From assembly GCA_002449765.1 (NCBI GenBank), contig DJXN01000005.1:55234-119233 (forward strand): a DNA stretch of 64,000 nt, given 5' to 3'. Shown here in pieces: positions 51,523 to 60,591 of the stretch. The DNA is from Fibrobacter sp. UBA7003 (GTDB taxonomy: Bacteria; Fibrobacterota; Fibrobacteria; Fibrobacterales; Fibrobacteraceae). Below the pieces are notes generated by a model, which ran no database searches, was not told the origin of the DNA, and worked only from the letters and a program-made list of their open reading frames with translations. The position numbers and the translations under genes are program-made. Position 1 is the stretch's first letter; the number at the start of each line of letters is the position of its first letter.

Positions 51523-54480
51523 TTACCTCAGTCTCCTCAGCCCACGCGGCATCGGGATTTCCTCGCCGTCTTCGCCGAGCAGGTAGATGTTGTCAAGGCT
51601 GATGTAGCCCATGCCGCTATGGCGTGCGCGGAAGGCGAAGTTCTTGATTTTTTTCGGGTCGAGCTGCGGGATAGTCTTGCCCCAGCCTTCCTGTTTCATG
51701 TTCTCCCAGATGAGCGTGTCGCGCACCCAAGAACCGCGGGTGTTCTTGAGGCGGACCATGAACTCATCGTAGTCTTCCACCTGGCTGCTCGCAATCTGCA
51801 CTTCAAAGTAGCCGTCGGGATTGTTGTGGTTCGTCGCGTAGTCGAACACGATGCCCACGGAGTTCTTGACTTCTTCGGGTATCACGTAGTAGGCGCCCGC
51901 AAAGTTCGGCCAGCCCTGTGCAGGCGGCTGCTCGATCTGGAAGTCATGGCGGATAAAGCCTCCGTGCGGGGGAGCGCCGTTGAACACCTTCGCGCCGATA
52001 GTTGTCGCGTTGTCGCCGTTTGCGACCGGGTACCAGTCTACCGCATCGAGCCCGTTGTCAAAGTTCTGCATGGCCATCGTAGTGCGGTAGGCGCCACGCA
52101 CGCGGAACGGGATGTTGAGGGCAGTCACCTTGCCCCCGAGCCCCTGTACAACAACGCGGAGTTCCCGCGGGGCGGAATACATTTCGGGCGGAATCGGGAT
52201 TTTCACGTGGAAGCTCTCGATGGACGCATTCCACTTGCCGTCATCGGGAACGGCGGACACCTCGATCATGCCGCGCTTGCCCCAGTTGCCCACGCTCACA
52301 GAGCCGTTCGTAAGCTGGCCGTTTTCCTGCACCGCCGTCACAAACAGGTCTATCGTATCGCCCGCAAGGAGCACCTTCTTCTCGAGGGATGCGGAAATGA
52401 TTTGCGGGATTGCGGCATCCGCCTTCGTGGCCTTGTCAAGCCCGACAACCTTCGGGTTGATGCGCACCACGGCAAGCCCGAACGCGGGAATCGTGATGTC
52501 CTTCGACTTGCTCGGGTTTATGCGGCGCCCGCTCGGGCCCATTTTCGGGTACGGGAAGGCATCCTGCCGGGTTCCTACCCACTTGAATTGCTCGGCGCCA
52601 AAGATATCCACCTCGGTACGCACCAAGTCGCCCTTGCCCACTTCGGTACTCCCGGTAGCGGCAACGCTTGCGCGGTCCACCTGCACCACCTGCGGGACTT
52701 CGGACAAGTTCACAAGCATCACACGCACGGAATCGCCCTTGCCAATCGCATACGCCTCCACGTCGGGGCTCATGCTCGAAACCGGCAACACGGCAAAGCC
52801 GTCTTCCAGGAACTGTTTGTACGTCATATACATGCCGTAATATTCCGCAGTCGGTTCCAGCGACTTCCAGTAGTTCCAGGAACCTTCCTTCAACAGCGCC
52901 GTCATGCTGATGGTACCCCAGGTATCGTCCGGGCCCTTGAACAGGTTGCCGAACGCATCCCACGGGAGCACCTGCAGGCGGTTACCGAAACGCATCGCGT
53001 GCTGGGCAAAGATGCTCGCCACCGCGGTCGCCTGCGGGTAATCCATGAGCAGGCTGAATCCCTGCACGCACGTGCTGAATTCCGAGAGGAACACGCGGCG
53101 TTCACCTTCGAGGTGGCGCTTCATCCACACGTCGAGCGTATCCATGTTCGGGCCCACGTCAAGCATCGCCTTGAGCATCTCGGCAGGCTTCGGCTCATTG
53201 GGAGTCCAGTACGGGTAATTGTGCAGGTCCACCACATCGAGGTAGCGCTTGCCATCCTTCTTTTCGGCCTCACCCACAATGCGCAGGAATTCTTCCATCC
53301 AGTACTTGCCATCGAGCAGGCCCGCGCCCTTCTGCTGCATCTTGTGCGTGCTGAACAGCGGACCATGCAAGATAATCGTAGAATCCACGGCCTTCATCGC
53401 GCGGGCGTATTCCAGGTAACGTGCCGCATAATGCCTTGCCGAAATCGGGCCGGATTCTTCCCACTCGCCGTCAAGTTCGTTACCGATTTGCCACTGCCTG
53501 ATGTTGTAGCCTTTTACTTTGTTTGCATATCGCACCCAGGCGGCAGCTTCCTTCGAAGTTCCCGTGCCCGCGTTCACGCAAATCACGGCCTGTGCGTTCG
53601 GGAGCGTCTTGATATACTTCATGAACTCCTCGAAATCCCACTTGATGTCGGTCCAGTCCGTGCGGGCCTTGTCGCCATTGCGCGTAGACATCGCGTAGAA
53701 CTTGTAGTTGTTGCCCTCGAGCAAGTCACTCTCGCCGCTGAACAGCTTCATCTCGCGAATCTGCACGCCCTTGCTCGGCAGGTCGGGAGTCTTGAAGCGG
53801 ATGGCCACATAGCGGGTCCTGATCTGCGCGAACTTGTACTTGGTCGTCTCGGAGTTCACGCGCACCACGGATTCCGTCTTCAGCTTGTTTTCCAGCGCCT
53901 GGTGCACGCCCGGATATTCGGCATAGTCCTCGGTCCAGTACGCAAACTCGAACGCCTTCGGGCGCAATTCACCCCAGTCAATCTGCAGCGAGTCAAGATT
54001 CATCTTCTCCGGAAATTCCACCACTATCCACGGCGGGTCCACCGGGTCGAGGATTTCGCCCCACCACATCGTTTCCTTCTTGCCATCGGCGAGGTGGCTC
54101 CTGCGAACAAAGCCGTAGTTGTCCTTCGTGGTACCGCGGTAAATCGTCTCGCCCAAGAATCCGCGCGCCCACTTCGTAGTATCCGCTGTCCAGAGCCCGG
54201 TGCTATCGTAGCTGCCGATTCCGTTCCAGTGATAATCGTTCGAGAGGCTCCCGTTCGGGAAGCGGAACAGCGTGTAGCCGCCGTCCACAAGCGCACTGGT
54301 CATATCGTAGTAACGGCTGGGCGGGTTCCAAATCGCAAGGTCCGCCGCCATCATGTTCTGCTTGTCGATAACGACGCCCGGATGCAGGTCATCGACAATC
54401 ACCGCGTTCTGCGCGGCAAGGGCAGTTCCAACACCAGCGAGTACAGAAAGCGCACCCGCGAACAAAGGGGAAATATTCAT
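51523..54480 (-). CDS. Secreted GH51-like endoglucanase/arabinofuranosidase with discoidin insertion and C-terminal binding domain
   Basis: 985 residues; signal peptide of about 22 residues (ALAA). Clan-A hydrolase motifs: acid/base Glu335 in WQIGNELDGEW and nucleophile Glu467 in VFLSEFST. Residues about 130-250 look like a discoidin-type beta domain inserted into the barrel sequence. About 600-820 are Ig-like, and about 820-970 (FDNGLDAVDWYPVANGDNATT) resembles a CBM11-type module. The C-terminus is basic (MPRGLRRLR). The layout recalls the F. succinogenes Cel51A endoglucanase. Likely cellulose or arabinoxylan degradation outside the cell; substrate not proven. Confidence 0.8.
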   Translation of the reverse strand: MNISPLFAGALSVLAGVGTALAAQNAVIVDDLHPGVVIDKQNMMAADLAIWNPPSRYYDMTSALVDGGYTLFRFPNGSLSNDYHWNGIGSYDSTGLWTADTTKWARGFLGETIYRGTTKDNYGFVRRSHLADGKKETMWWGEILDPVDPPWIVVEFPEKMNLDSLQIDWGELRPKAFEFAYWTEDYAEYPGVHQALENKLKTESVVRVNSETTKYKFAQIRTRYVAIRFKTPDLPSKGVQIREMKLFSGESDLLEGNNYKFYAMSTRNGDKARTDWTDIKWDFEEFMKYIKTLPNAQAVICVNAGTGTSKEAAAWVRYANKVKGYNIRQWQIGNELDGEWEESGPISARHYAARYLEYARAMKAVDSTIILHGPLFSTHKMQQKGAGLLDGKYWMEEFLRIVGEAEKKDGKRYLDVVDLHNYPYWTPNEPKPAEMLKAMLDVGPNMDTLDVWMKRHLEGERRVFLSEFSTCVQGFSLLMDYPQATAVASIFAQHAMRFGNRLQVLPWDAFGNLFKGPDDTWGTISMTALLKEGSWNYWKSLEPTAEYYGMYMTYKQFLEDGFAVLPVSSMSPDVEAYAIGKGDSVRVMLVNLSEVPQVVQVDRASVAATGSTEVGKGDLVRTEVDIFGAEQFKWVGTRQDAFPYPKMGPSGRRINPSKSKDITIPAFGLAVVRINPKVVGLDKATKADAAIPQIISASLEKKVLLAGDTIDLFVTAVQENGQLTNGSVSVGNWGKRGMIEVSAVPDDGKWNASIESFHVKIPIPPEMYSAPRELRVVVQGLGGKVTALNIPFRVRGAYRTTMAMQNFDNGLDAVDWYPVANGDNATTIGAKVFNGAPPHGGFIRHDFQIEQPPAQGWPNFAGAYYVIPEEVKNSVGIVFDYATNHNNPDGYFEVQIASSQVEDYDEFMVRLKNTRGSWVRDTLIWENMKQEGWGKTIPQLDPKKIKNFAFRARHSGMGYISLDNIYLLGEDGEEIPMPRGLRRLR

Positions 54481-54513
54481 AGAAACCTCACCTTGTAAAT
54501 ATAATATAGGCGG

Positions 54514-55698
54514 CTAACGGCCCTTGAACTGGTCGCCGAACTTGAGTTCAGTTTCCTTGGCGCCGTTCAGGTTCACGAGGCGGCCGGGGTCGAACACCAA
54601 GTCCTTCGCAACGCCTTCCTTGAGGGACTGCGCACGGTCCAGGAGTTCGGCTGCGCAACTGCTCGAAAGGAGCGCCTGGCGCACCTGCATCGCGACATCC
54701 GAACCCGAAGTTGCATCGTCTAAGCAAAAACCCTTACAGAGCCTTGCGGCGAGCTGCTTGAGCCTGCCTTCGGCCCCCTTGTCGGTACTGCCATCCTCAA
54801 TCTTGAAACCGTAGTAAAGCTTGAACACGTCGAGCGCCTCGCCCGCGGTTATCACGCGCTTCGGCTTGCCTTCCCAGGCGTCGGCAATCTGCCCGAAAAT
54901 CCACGGGTTGTGCATGGCGCCGCGCCCGATGGCCACGCCGGACACGCCATAATTTTCAATTCGCTCGCGGGCGACTTCCACGCTGTTCACGTCGCCGTTC
55001 CCGATTACAGGAATCCTTGCGGCAGCGGCGACCTTCCCTATCCAGTCCCAATCGGCGAGGCCGTTATAGCCCTGCAGGCGGGTGCGGCCGTGCACCGTAA
55101 GCATTTCAACGCCCTCGCCCTCGGCTATCCGGAGCGTCTCCAGCACGTTGATGCTCTCAGAGTCCCAGCCGATACGGCACTTGAGCGTGAGGGGCATATC
55201 CACCCCGCAGCCGTCCAGCGCGGCACACACGTCGTGCAATATCTCCTGCAGGCGGGGCAGGTCACGCAACAGGCCCGAGCCGCTGCCCTTGCCCGCCACC
55301 TTCGGCGCCGGACACCCCGCATTCACCTCGATGTAGTCGGGCTTGAGCGCCACCGCAATCTTCCGTGCGGCATCCGCCATCTTGTCGGGGAAACGCCCGA
55401 AAATCTGCACCCCGAAGGGCCTCTCCTCCGGGAAAAACCTGAGCTGCTTGTGGCCTTCCAGGTTGAACACCGCATCGCCGTCCGTGGGCACGAACTCCGA
55501 CACCAGGAGCCCCATGCGGTCACCCGAAAGCACGCGGCACAGCCTGCGGAAGGGCGCGTCCGTCACCCCGTCCATCGGTGAGAGTATCGTGTTCGGGAAC
55601 ACTTCCAGATTCCGCAACCGGAAAGTTGTCCGCGACGGCTTTTCGACCTTTTCCAAATTTTCAACATCTTTCAACATTTTAGCAACAATTATCCACAC
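54514..55698 (-). CDS. dus: tRNA-dihydrouridine synthase
   Basis: 394 residues from ATG at 55698; an ATG at 55677 gives a near-identical product. An FMN-dependent TIM barrel with LSPMDGVTDAPFRRLC, VEVNAGCPAPKVAGKGSGSGLL (active-site Cys), HGRTRLQGYNG and GNGDVNS, the Dus motif order. It reduces uridine in tRNA D-loops to dihydrouridine. A helical C-terminal domain follows. Which Dus subfamily is uncertain. Confidence 0.88.
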   Translation of the reverse strand: MWIIVAKMLKDVENLEKVEKPSRTTFRLRNLEVFPNTILSPMDGVTDAPFRRLCRVLSGDRMGLLVSEFVPTDGDAVFNLEGHKQLRFFPEERPFGVQIFGRFPDKMADAARKIAVALKPDYIEVNAGCPAPKVAGKGSGSGLLRDLPRLQEILHDVCAALDGCGVDMPLTLKCRIGWDSESINVLETLRIAEGEGVEMLTVHGRTRLQGYNGLADWDWIGKVAAAARIPVIGNGDVNSVEVARERIENYGVSGVAIGRGAMHNPWIFGQIADAWEGKPKRVITAGEALDVFKLYYGFKIEDGSTDKGAEGRLKQLAARLCKGFCLDDATSGSDVAMQVRQALLSSSCAAELLDRAQSLKEGVAKDLVFDPGRLVNLNGAKETELKFGDQFKGR

Positions 55699-55812
55699 AT
55701 TGTCCGCAACGAGAGCCCGAAAAAATTATTTAATTTTCAGCCAAGGTATACGCTAACTCTTTGTTAAACTTATATTTATGACGTAAAAAATCTATTAACC
55801 CCACACTGAACC

Positions 55813-56160
55813 GTGCCAAACGTTACAAAACAATCGCTAATTCAAGAAATCGCCAAGTCCACTGGATTTGTGCGCAACGACATCAAGACCGTCATCGAAC
55901 AGTTCCTTGACCTTGTCGGCGAGAAACTTATCGAGGGCAACACCATCGAAATCCGCGGATTCGGCACGTTTGCGTGCAAGCCGCGCAAGGCCCGCCCCGC
56001 AAGGAACCCGCGCACCGGCGAGACCGTCCAGATCGAAGAACGCATGGTCCCCACGTTCAAGTTCAGTAACGACATCAAGGACAAGATTAACTCGCTCGAA
56101 GGCATCCTTGGAGAATCGGCAACCGAACCCGAAGAAGCCGAGGCCAAGATCGAAATTTAA
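55813..56160 (+). CDS. HU/IHF-family DNA-binding protein
   Basis: 115 residues from a GTG at 55813 (PNVTKQSLIQEIAKSTGF); no ATG is available because an upstream ATG runs into a stop at once. The histone-like fold shows GDTIEIRGFGTF-type strand (GNTIEIRGFGTFACKPRKARPARNPRTGE), the signature of the family, and a C-terminal acidic tail of about 15 residues. It bends DNA for replication, recombination or transcription. No clear ribosome site. Confidence 0.9.
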   Translation: MPNVTKQSLIQEIAKSTGFVRNDIKTVIEQFLDLVGEKLIEGNTIEIRGFGTFACKPRKARPARNPRTGETVQIEERMVPTFKFSNDIKDKINSLEGILGESATEPEEAEAKIEI

Positions 56161-56211
56161 TTCTCGCTCAAGACTATACGCAAAGCCGACGCACAAGCGC
56201 CGGCTTTACTT

Positions 56212-56916
56212 TTACATTAATGAGGCTATCTCGGCGTCACTTAAAAAGCGCCACCCACCCTTGCCGAGCGTCGCATCCAGCTGCAGGGGGCCGATTGAGA
56301 TGCGTTCCAGCGTCTCCACGTGGTTCCCTACGGCTGCGAACATGCGGCGGACCTGGTGGTAGAGTCCCTCGCCAATGGCTATCACCACGGAGCCCTCCTC
56401 GCGAACGATTTCACGGGCAAGCACGGGTCTACGTTCGTCCTTGAGCATCACGCCCGCAAGGAGCTCCTTCTCCTGCGCATCCGTAAATTCACGAGCAAGC
56501 GTCACGCGGTAACGCTTGAGACAGCCCTTCTTGGGGCTCTCGACGCGGTGGATGAAGTCGCCCTGGTTGCTCAGGAGCAAAAGGCCTTCCGAATCCGCAT
56601 CAAGCCTTCCCACCGTCTGGATTCCCATGGCAGAGAACCTATCCGGCAACAGAGAATATACTGACTGGTGGTCGCGCGGATTGTGGCTGCATTCCACATC
56701 CACGGGCTTGTGGAGCATCACGTACAACTTTTCTACGGTCGGGACATCCTCGCCATTCACCATGATACTCTCGGGACGTGAGGCAAACTCCATAAACGGG
56801 TCGTCGAGCACCTCGCCATCCAGTTCGACAAGTCCCATACGCACAAGCGCACGGGCCTCCTTGCGGCTTCCGAAGCCGATGCTAGCAAGCAGGCGGTCCA
56901 AGGTCAAAGCGGGCAT
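56212..56916 (-). CDS. rsuA: RsuA/RluB-type pseudouridine synthase
   Basis: 234 residues from ATG at 56916, overlapping the upstream stop (TGATG). An S4 RNA-binding domain (LDRLLASIGFGSRKEARALVRMGLVELDGE) precedes the catalytic domain with YVMLHKPVDVECS, TVGRLDADSEGLLLLSNQGDF (catalytic Asp) and VRRMFAAVGNHVETLERISIGPLQL. It isomerises a specific uridine in ribosomal RNA; 16S (RsuA) is most likely by length and motif. Last gene of the TolC operon. Confidence 0.88.
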   Translation of the reverse strand: MPALTLDRLLASIGFGSRKEARALVRMGLVELDGEVLDDPFMEFASRPESIMVNGEDVPTVEKLYVMLHKPVDVECSHNPRDHQSVYSLLPDRFSAMGIQTVGRLDADSEGLLLLSNQGDFIHRVESPKKGCLKRYRVTLAREFTDAQEKELLAGVMLKDERRPVLAREIVREEGSVVIAIGEGLYHQVRRMFAAVGNHVETLERISIGPLQLDATLGKGGWRFLSDAEIASLM

Positions 56917-57863
56917 CAATCCTCCACCATAAAAGCGACTATCTTGTTGCGGATATATCCGAGTTCCGGCAGTTCCCCCGTCTTAAGCACACGGGCGCGA
57001 CGGCGCCAGAACGAAACAAAGAGAATTCCGCCGTAGACGGCCACAAGGAACAGCCAAAAGAAAATGCGGCAGAAGTTGGTCGAAGCGCAAATTTTCCCCG
57101 CCGCACGCAGTTCACGGTTACGTTCCCAGTCCATCCGAAAATCCCAGGCTTCCAGGTAAGGAAAACCCTTCGCAACCGCATTTGCGGCGGCTCCATAACC
57201 CATCGAAGTATAGTCCCCGCGAATTCCTTCGACATAGCAGTCCACGAACTTGATGTCGAGTAGTCGGAGGCTTTCCGCAATAATATTTTTGAGGTAACGG
57301 AAGGCACGACCGTCCAGATCCGGCGTAAGCAGAATCGTCCAGAACTCCTTGTCCGTAAGCTTGCGCTTTTCCTCTTTCTCCGCGGCAGGCTCTTCATCGG
57401 GCTTCCCGGATTCCCTGGCCTCAGGTTCTGCTGGATTCGCCTTGATTTTTTCCTCGGTTTGTTGTTTAGGCTCCGCTTCTACAGGCCCTGGCACGGCTGG
57501 TTCAGCCGGTTCTATCTTGAGGGGCTTTGCCTCTGACGGCTCGGGTCCAGAAGTTTTTTCTTCGGCAGGTTTCGATTCTACCGGAGCCGGTTTCTTCTCG
57601 ACGACCGGCGCAGGGGCAGTATCTACAAACTCCGGCACGGCGGCGTCGGAATCACCCGAAGCGTCGACATCGAAAGCCTCTTCGCCATCCTTGTGCTTTC
57701 GCTTCTTCTCGCCGCTCCACAGCCGCTTTCCCAGAAAGAAAAACTCGGCACGTCCGCCGCGTTCGTTCGCATCGAAGTCAACCCTGAACTTGAGAGGGAA
57801 AAACAGGACAACCAGCGCGATGACGCAGACGACAACCAGCAGCCAGAAGAAGAATCCGCCCAT
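56916..57863 (-). CDS. DUF2953-like membrane protein with a Pro/Glu-rich linker
   Basis: 315 residues. N-terminal helix FFFWLLVVVCVIALVVLFFPLKF, then a long low-complexity segment (about 75-165) rich in Pro, Glu, Ala and Lys. The C-terminal half (TILLTPDLDGRAFRYLKNIIAESLRLLDIKFVDCYVEGIRGDYTSMGYGAAANAV) resembles DUF2953, and a final membrane helix follows. Starts inside the stop of the MlaC-like gene (TAATG) and overlaps the rsuA start, so it is tightly coupled. Function unknown. Confidence 0.6.
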   Translation of the reverse strand: MGGFFFWLLVVVCVIALVVLFFPLKFRVDFDANERGGRAEFFFLGKRLWSGEKKRKHKDGEEAFDVDASGDSDAAVPEFVDTAPAPVVEKKPAPVESKPAEEKTSGPEPSEAKPLKIEPAEPAVPGPVEAEPKQQTEEKIKANPAEPEARESGKPDEEPAAEKEEKRKLTDKEFWTILLTPDLDGRAFRYLKNIIAESLRLLDIKFVDCYVEGIRGDYTSMGYGAAANAVAKGFPYLEAWDFRMDWERNRELRAAGKICASTNFCRIFFWLFLVAVYGGILFVSFWRRRARVLKTGELPELGYIRNKIVAFMVED

Positions 57864-58441
57864 TACTTTTCGGCTTCGTCAGCCTTCTTGCTAATGATGT
57901 CGATGAGTTCGGCAAAGCTCTTGGTCTTCAAGATCTGGCCGAACTGTTCCTTGTAGTTGCGTGCGGTCGAAAGGTCGTCGATGACCAGGTCCCAAGCCTT
58001 CCAGTTGCCGTTCACGAGGCTCATCTTGTACTCAAGCACGGATTCCTTGCCCTTGTTCCAGAGGTGGGCCGTCACGCGGGCCTCGTCCGTTCCCTTCATC
58101 TTCGCAGGTTCATAGACGGTGGAATCGGCACGGTAGAGTTCAAGACGCTTTGCGCTGGAATTGCGTACCATGCGCTGGAACTCCGCGACAAACTTTTCCT
58201 GCGAGGCGGCATCCTGCTTGTCCCAGTCGCCCTTCGCAAGCGACTTCTTAGCAAGGAGCGCAAAGTCGAACGAATCGTTCAGCAACGACTTCACGCGTTC
58301 CATTTCCTTCGCGTTCCTGCTAGACTTTTTAAGGAGCGTCTGAAGTTCGGCGTCCTTTTTCTTGATTGCAGCCACGGGATCATCGGCAGCGAAAGCAAGA
58401 ACCGATGCGAGCGAGAGCAACACAAACATCTTCCTAATCAT
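57863..58441 (-). CDS. mlaC: MlaC-like phospholipid-binding periplasmic protein
   Basis: 192 residues from the ATG at 58441, which has AGGAG with a 6-nt spacer (an ATG two codons earlier sits too close). Signal peptide ends AFAA. The body has the MlaC pattern: LLNDSFDFALLAKKSLAKGDWDKQDAASQEKFVAEFQRMVRNSSAKRLE, and WKAWDLVIDDLSTARNYKEQFGQIL. MlaC shuttles phospholipids between outer- and inner-membrane Mla complexes. No other mla gene is in the window; it follows TolC by 9 nt. Confidence 0.82.
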   Translation of the reverse strand: MIRKMFVLLSLASVLAFAADDPVAAIKKKDAELQTLLKKSSRNAKEMERVKSLLNDSFDFALLAKKSLAKGDWDKQDAASQEKFVAEFQRMVRNSSAKRLELYRADSTVYEPAKMKGTDEARVTAHLWNKGKESVLEYKMSLVNGNWKAWDLVIDDLSTARNYKEQFGQILKTKSFAELIDIISKKADEAEK

Positions 58442-58450
58442 ACACATCTC

Positions 58451-59815
58451 CTATTTTTCCATGAATTCTTTATGAAAATCCGCAAGCGACATCCCCATCT
58501 TGGATATCAGGGACGCAAACTCGATATTATACTTGCACACGGCGAAGTAATAATCCTTCTGCAAAGATACATTCTGCGTGTAGGCAGAGACAAGGTCACC
58601 CGTCTTGGACTTGTCCAAATCATACTGCATGGCGGCCCCTTTCAGGATTGCTTCCGACGCCCGCAGGCTCTCCTTGATGGCATCAAGCTTGTCCTTCGCA
58701 GCAACCACCTGGTAATACTGCTCCACAGCCTTCGCGACAAGGCCATCGGCCGCATAGTGCTCCTTCATCTGCAATCCGCGGTATTCCGTGCGCGCCTCGC
58801 GGAAATTGGACCAGTCTTTCCAGAAGTTCAGGCGGTAGCGCAAACCGACCCCAATAAGCCCCGAAAGCTTGTTGACGGCATCTTCGGCAAAGGCGTTCTT
58901 CACCATGACCTTGCGGTTGCCCGCCCAGCTCTTCACGTATTCAAACTGGCCCATGATAAAGAACTCCGGAGCAAGCCTAGCCTCGGCCAAGTCCATCTGC
59001 AGCCTCCGCGCCGAAAGTCCCGCCGCAAGCTGCTTGAGTTCCGGATGGAACAGCACCGTATAATTCTGCACCTCTTCCAGCGTCGGAAGCGGTTCCGGGC
59101 GCGGCGCAAGGCATGTATCTTCGGCAACAAAGACGTCTCCCTCGGAAAGCCCCAGCGAGAACCTTATCGCGAGCTGCACGCGTTTCATTCCCAGATCCGC
59201 ATCCGTAACGCCCTCCTTCACCGAATGGAGCTGCGCTTTCAGCTTCAGGAGGTCCATCTGCGAAACGTTCGGGTCATCGTCATCCAGCGCCTCCTCGAGC
59301 TGTTCGTAGGCCTTGTCCACCTGCTTCTGAGCATCGGACGCAATCCGCTGCATTTCCTTTGCAAGGAGGTAGTTGTAGTAATACGACTGAAGTTCGACGT
59401 CCTTCTTGTTGACCTGGCTTTCAATGGAGTACTGCTTTTGCTGGACATCCGCCTCCAGAGCCTTTTTCCCAGAGCGATACTGTCCAAAGTTCAGCGGTTG
59501 AATAAACTTGCCCTCGACACCCCAGAACGGGCCCATCTTCGAAAAGTCATAGACATCGATAGTATCGCCCCAGTTGTCTATGGCTTCCTTCAAGCCAGGT
59601 GCGGGCCCAACCATCATCGCGATATTGAATGTCGGGAGGATTACCTCGGAAGTGAGCGCGGAAAGCTTTTCCTTCTTGGCCTGCACACCGAATCTGGTTT
59701 CGGCAAGCTGGGGATCATTGGCAAGCCCCTTTTCCACAAAGCGCATACAGTCATAGCGGACCTCTCCCGAAAAGGCAAAGGTCGCCACCAAAAGGACTGC
59801 CACGATGCGGAACAT
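58451..59815 (-). CDS. tolC: TolC-family outer-membrane channel
   Basis: 454 residues. Signal peptide (about 1-18). The long repeated coiled-coil helices of the family are visible twice: KKALEADVQQKQYSIESQVNKKDVELQSYYYNYLLAKEMQRIASDA and KEHYAADGLVAKAVEQYYQVVAAKDKLDAIKESLRA. It forms a trimeric outer-membrane exit duct for drugs or proteins. No ribosome site; TATATT abuts the ATG, and a TAGATT box 13 nt upstream could make the message leaderless. First gene of the TolC-MlaC-DUF2953-RsuA operon. Confidence 0.88.
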   Translation of the reverse strand: MFRIVAVLLVATFAFSGEVRYDCMRFVEKGLANDPQLAETRFGVQAKKEKLSALTSEVILPTFNIAMMVGPAPGLKEAIDNWGDTIDVYDFSKMGPFWGVEGKFIQPLNFGQYRSGKKALEADVQQKQYSIESQVNKKDVELQSYYYNYLLAKEMQRIASDAQKQVDKAYEQLEEALDDDDPNVSQMDLLKLKAQLHSVKEGVTDADLGMKRVQLAIRFSLGLSEGDVFVAEDTCLAPRPEPLPTLEEVQNYTVLFHPELKQLAAGLSARRLQMDLAEARLAPEFFIMGQFEYVKSWAGNRKVMVKNAFAEDAVNKLSGLIGVGLRYRLNFWKDWSNFREARTEYRGLQMKEHYAADGLVAKAVEQYYQVVAAKDKLDAIKESLRASEAILKGAAMQYDLDKSKTGDLVSAYTQNVSLQKDYYFAVCKYNIEFASLISKMGMSLADFHKEFMEK

Positions 59816-59889
59816 AATATAAATCTAGCAAAAACATGACAGGAAAGCCCGTCAGCGGTCGCCAAATTACCTCCGTTGGTCAGGAGATT

Positions 59890-60591
59890 CTACTTGCCGC
59901 CATCTGCAAGAAAATCGATGCGCGAAAGATTCCAGTATTTCGCCATCACGTTCTCGTAATAGCCCGTGGGAAGCGGACGGTTCTGTTCCTGCATCCTGTC
60001 AACTGCCGAATGCCCGATATTGTAGGCAACGAGCGCATCTTTCCAGTTTCCGTACTTCGCGATAAGGCGAATGAGATAGGCGGTTCCCACAATCACGTTC
60101 ACTTCGGGTTTCATCAGGTCTTCGGTCGTCTCGATATTGAGACCAAAGCGACGCCCCATCTTCTGTGCCGTTTCCAGCTTGATCTGCATAAGTCCAAGCG
60201 CCCCCGAAAAGGCCCCCGACTGCATGCGTCCGCGGGCGTTCGGGTTGCCGTGGCTTTCTTGCGCAACGACCGCCAGAATGAGCAGAGGATCCGTCGAATA
60301 CGAATGCGCATTTTTCCAGATGAGTTCCGTGAGTTCCGCGCGGGTTTCCGGGGAAATGCGTCCCTTCGAAAGGTATGCGAGCGCCTTGTCGATTTTTACA
60401 TACTCGATGGTCCAGCGACCCCATGTTTCAAGCTGTTCCAAATCCCCGCGGAGTTCCATTTCCTCGGTGACAAGTTCTGTCATCTGGTTTCGCCGGACGA
60501 GCCAAAAATTCGTAAACACGAGAATCGTCACGAACGCGACGGCAAACAGGACAAGCACCATCGGGCCAGAAACCCGGACACTATTTTTCAC
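59890..60591 (-). CDS. Membrane-anchored lytic transglycosylase (SLT domain)
   Basis: 233 residues from a GTG at 60591. One N-terminal membrane helix (MVLVLFAVAFVTILVFTNF) precedes a soluble SLT domain (about 85-220) with catalytic Glu in AVVAQESHGN, then GALGLMQIKLETAQ and YNIGHSAVDR. It cleaves peptidoglycan glycan strands. Its start overlaps the upstream STAS gene by 11 nt, so the two are coupled. Confidence 0.85.
   Translation of the reverse strand: MKNSVRVSGPMVLVLFAVAFVTILVFTNFWLVRRNQMTELVTEEMELRGDLEQLETWGRWTIEYVKIDKALAYLSKGRISPETRAELTELIWKNAHSYSTDPLLILAVVAQESHGNPNARGRMQSGAFSGALGLMQIKLETAQKMGRRFGLNIETTEDLMKPEVNVIVGTAYLIRLIAKYGNWKDALVAYNIGHSAVDRMQEQNRPLPTGYYENVMAKYWNLSRIDFLADGGK

Noticed and set aside
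55689..55697. DnaA box (TTATCCACA), possible replication origin
   Set aside because: A single box inside the start of the Dus gene, with no cluster of boxes, AT-rich unwinding region or dnaA/dnaN nearby.
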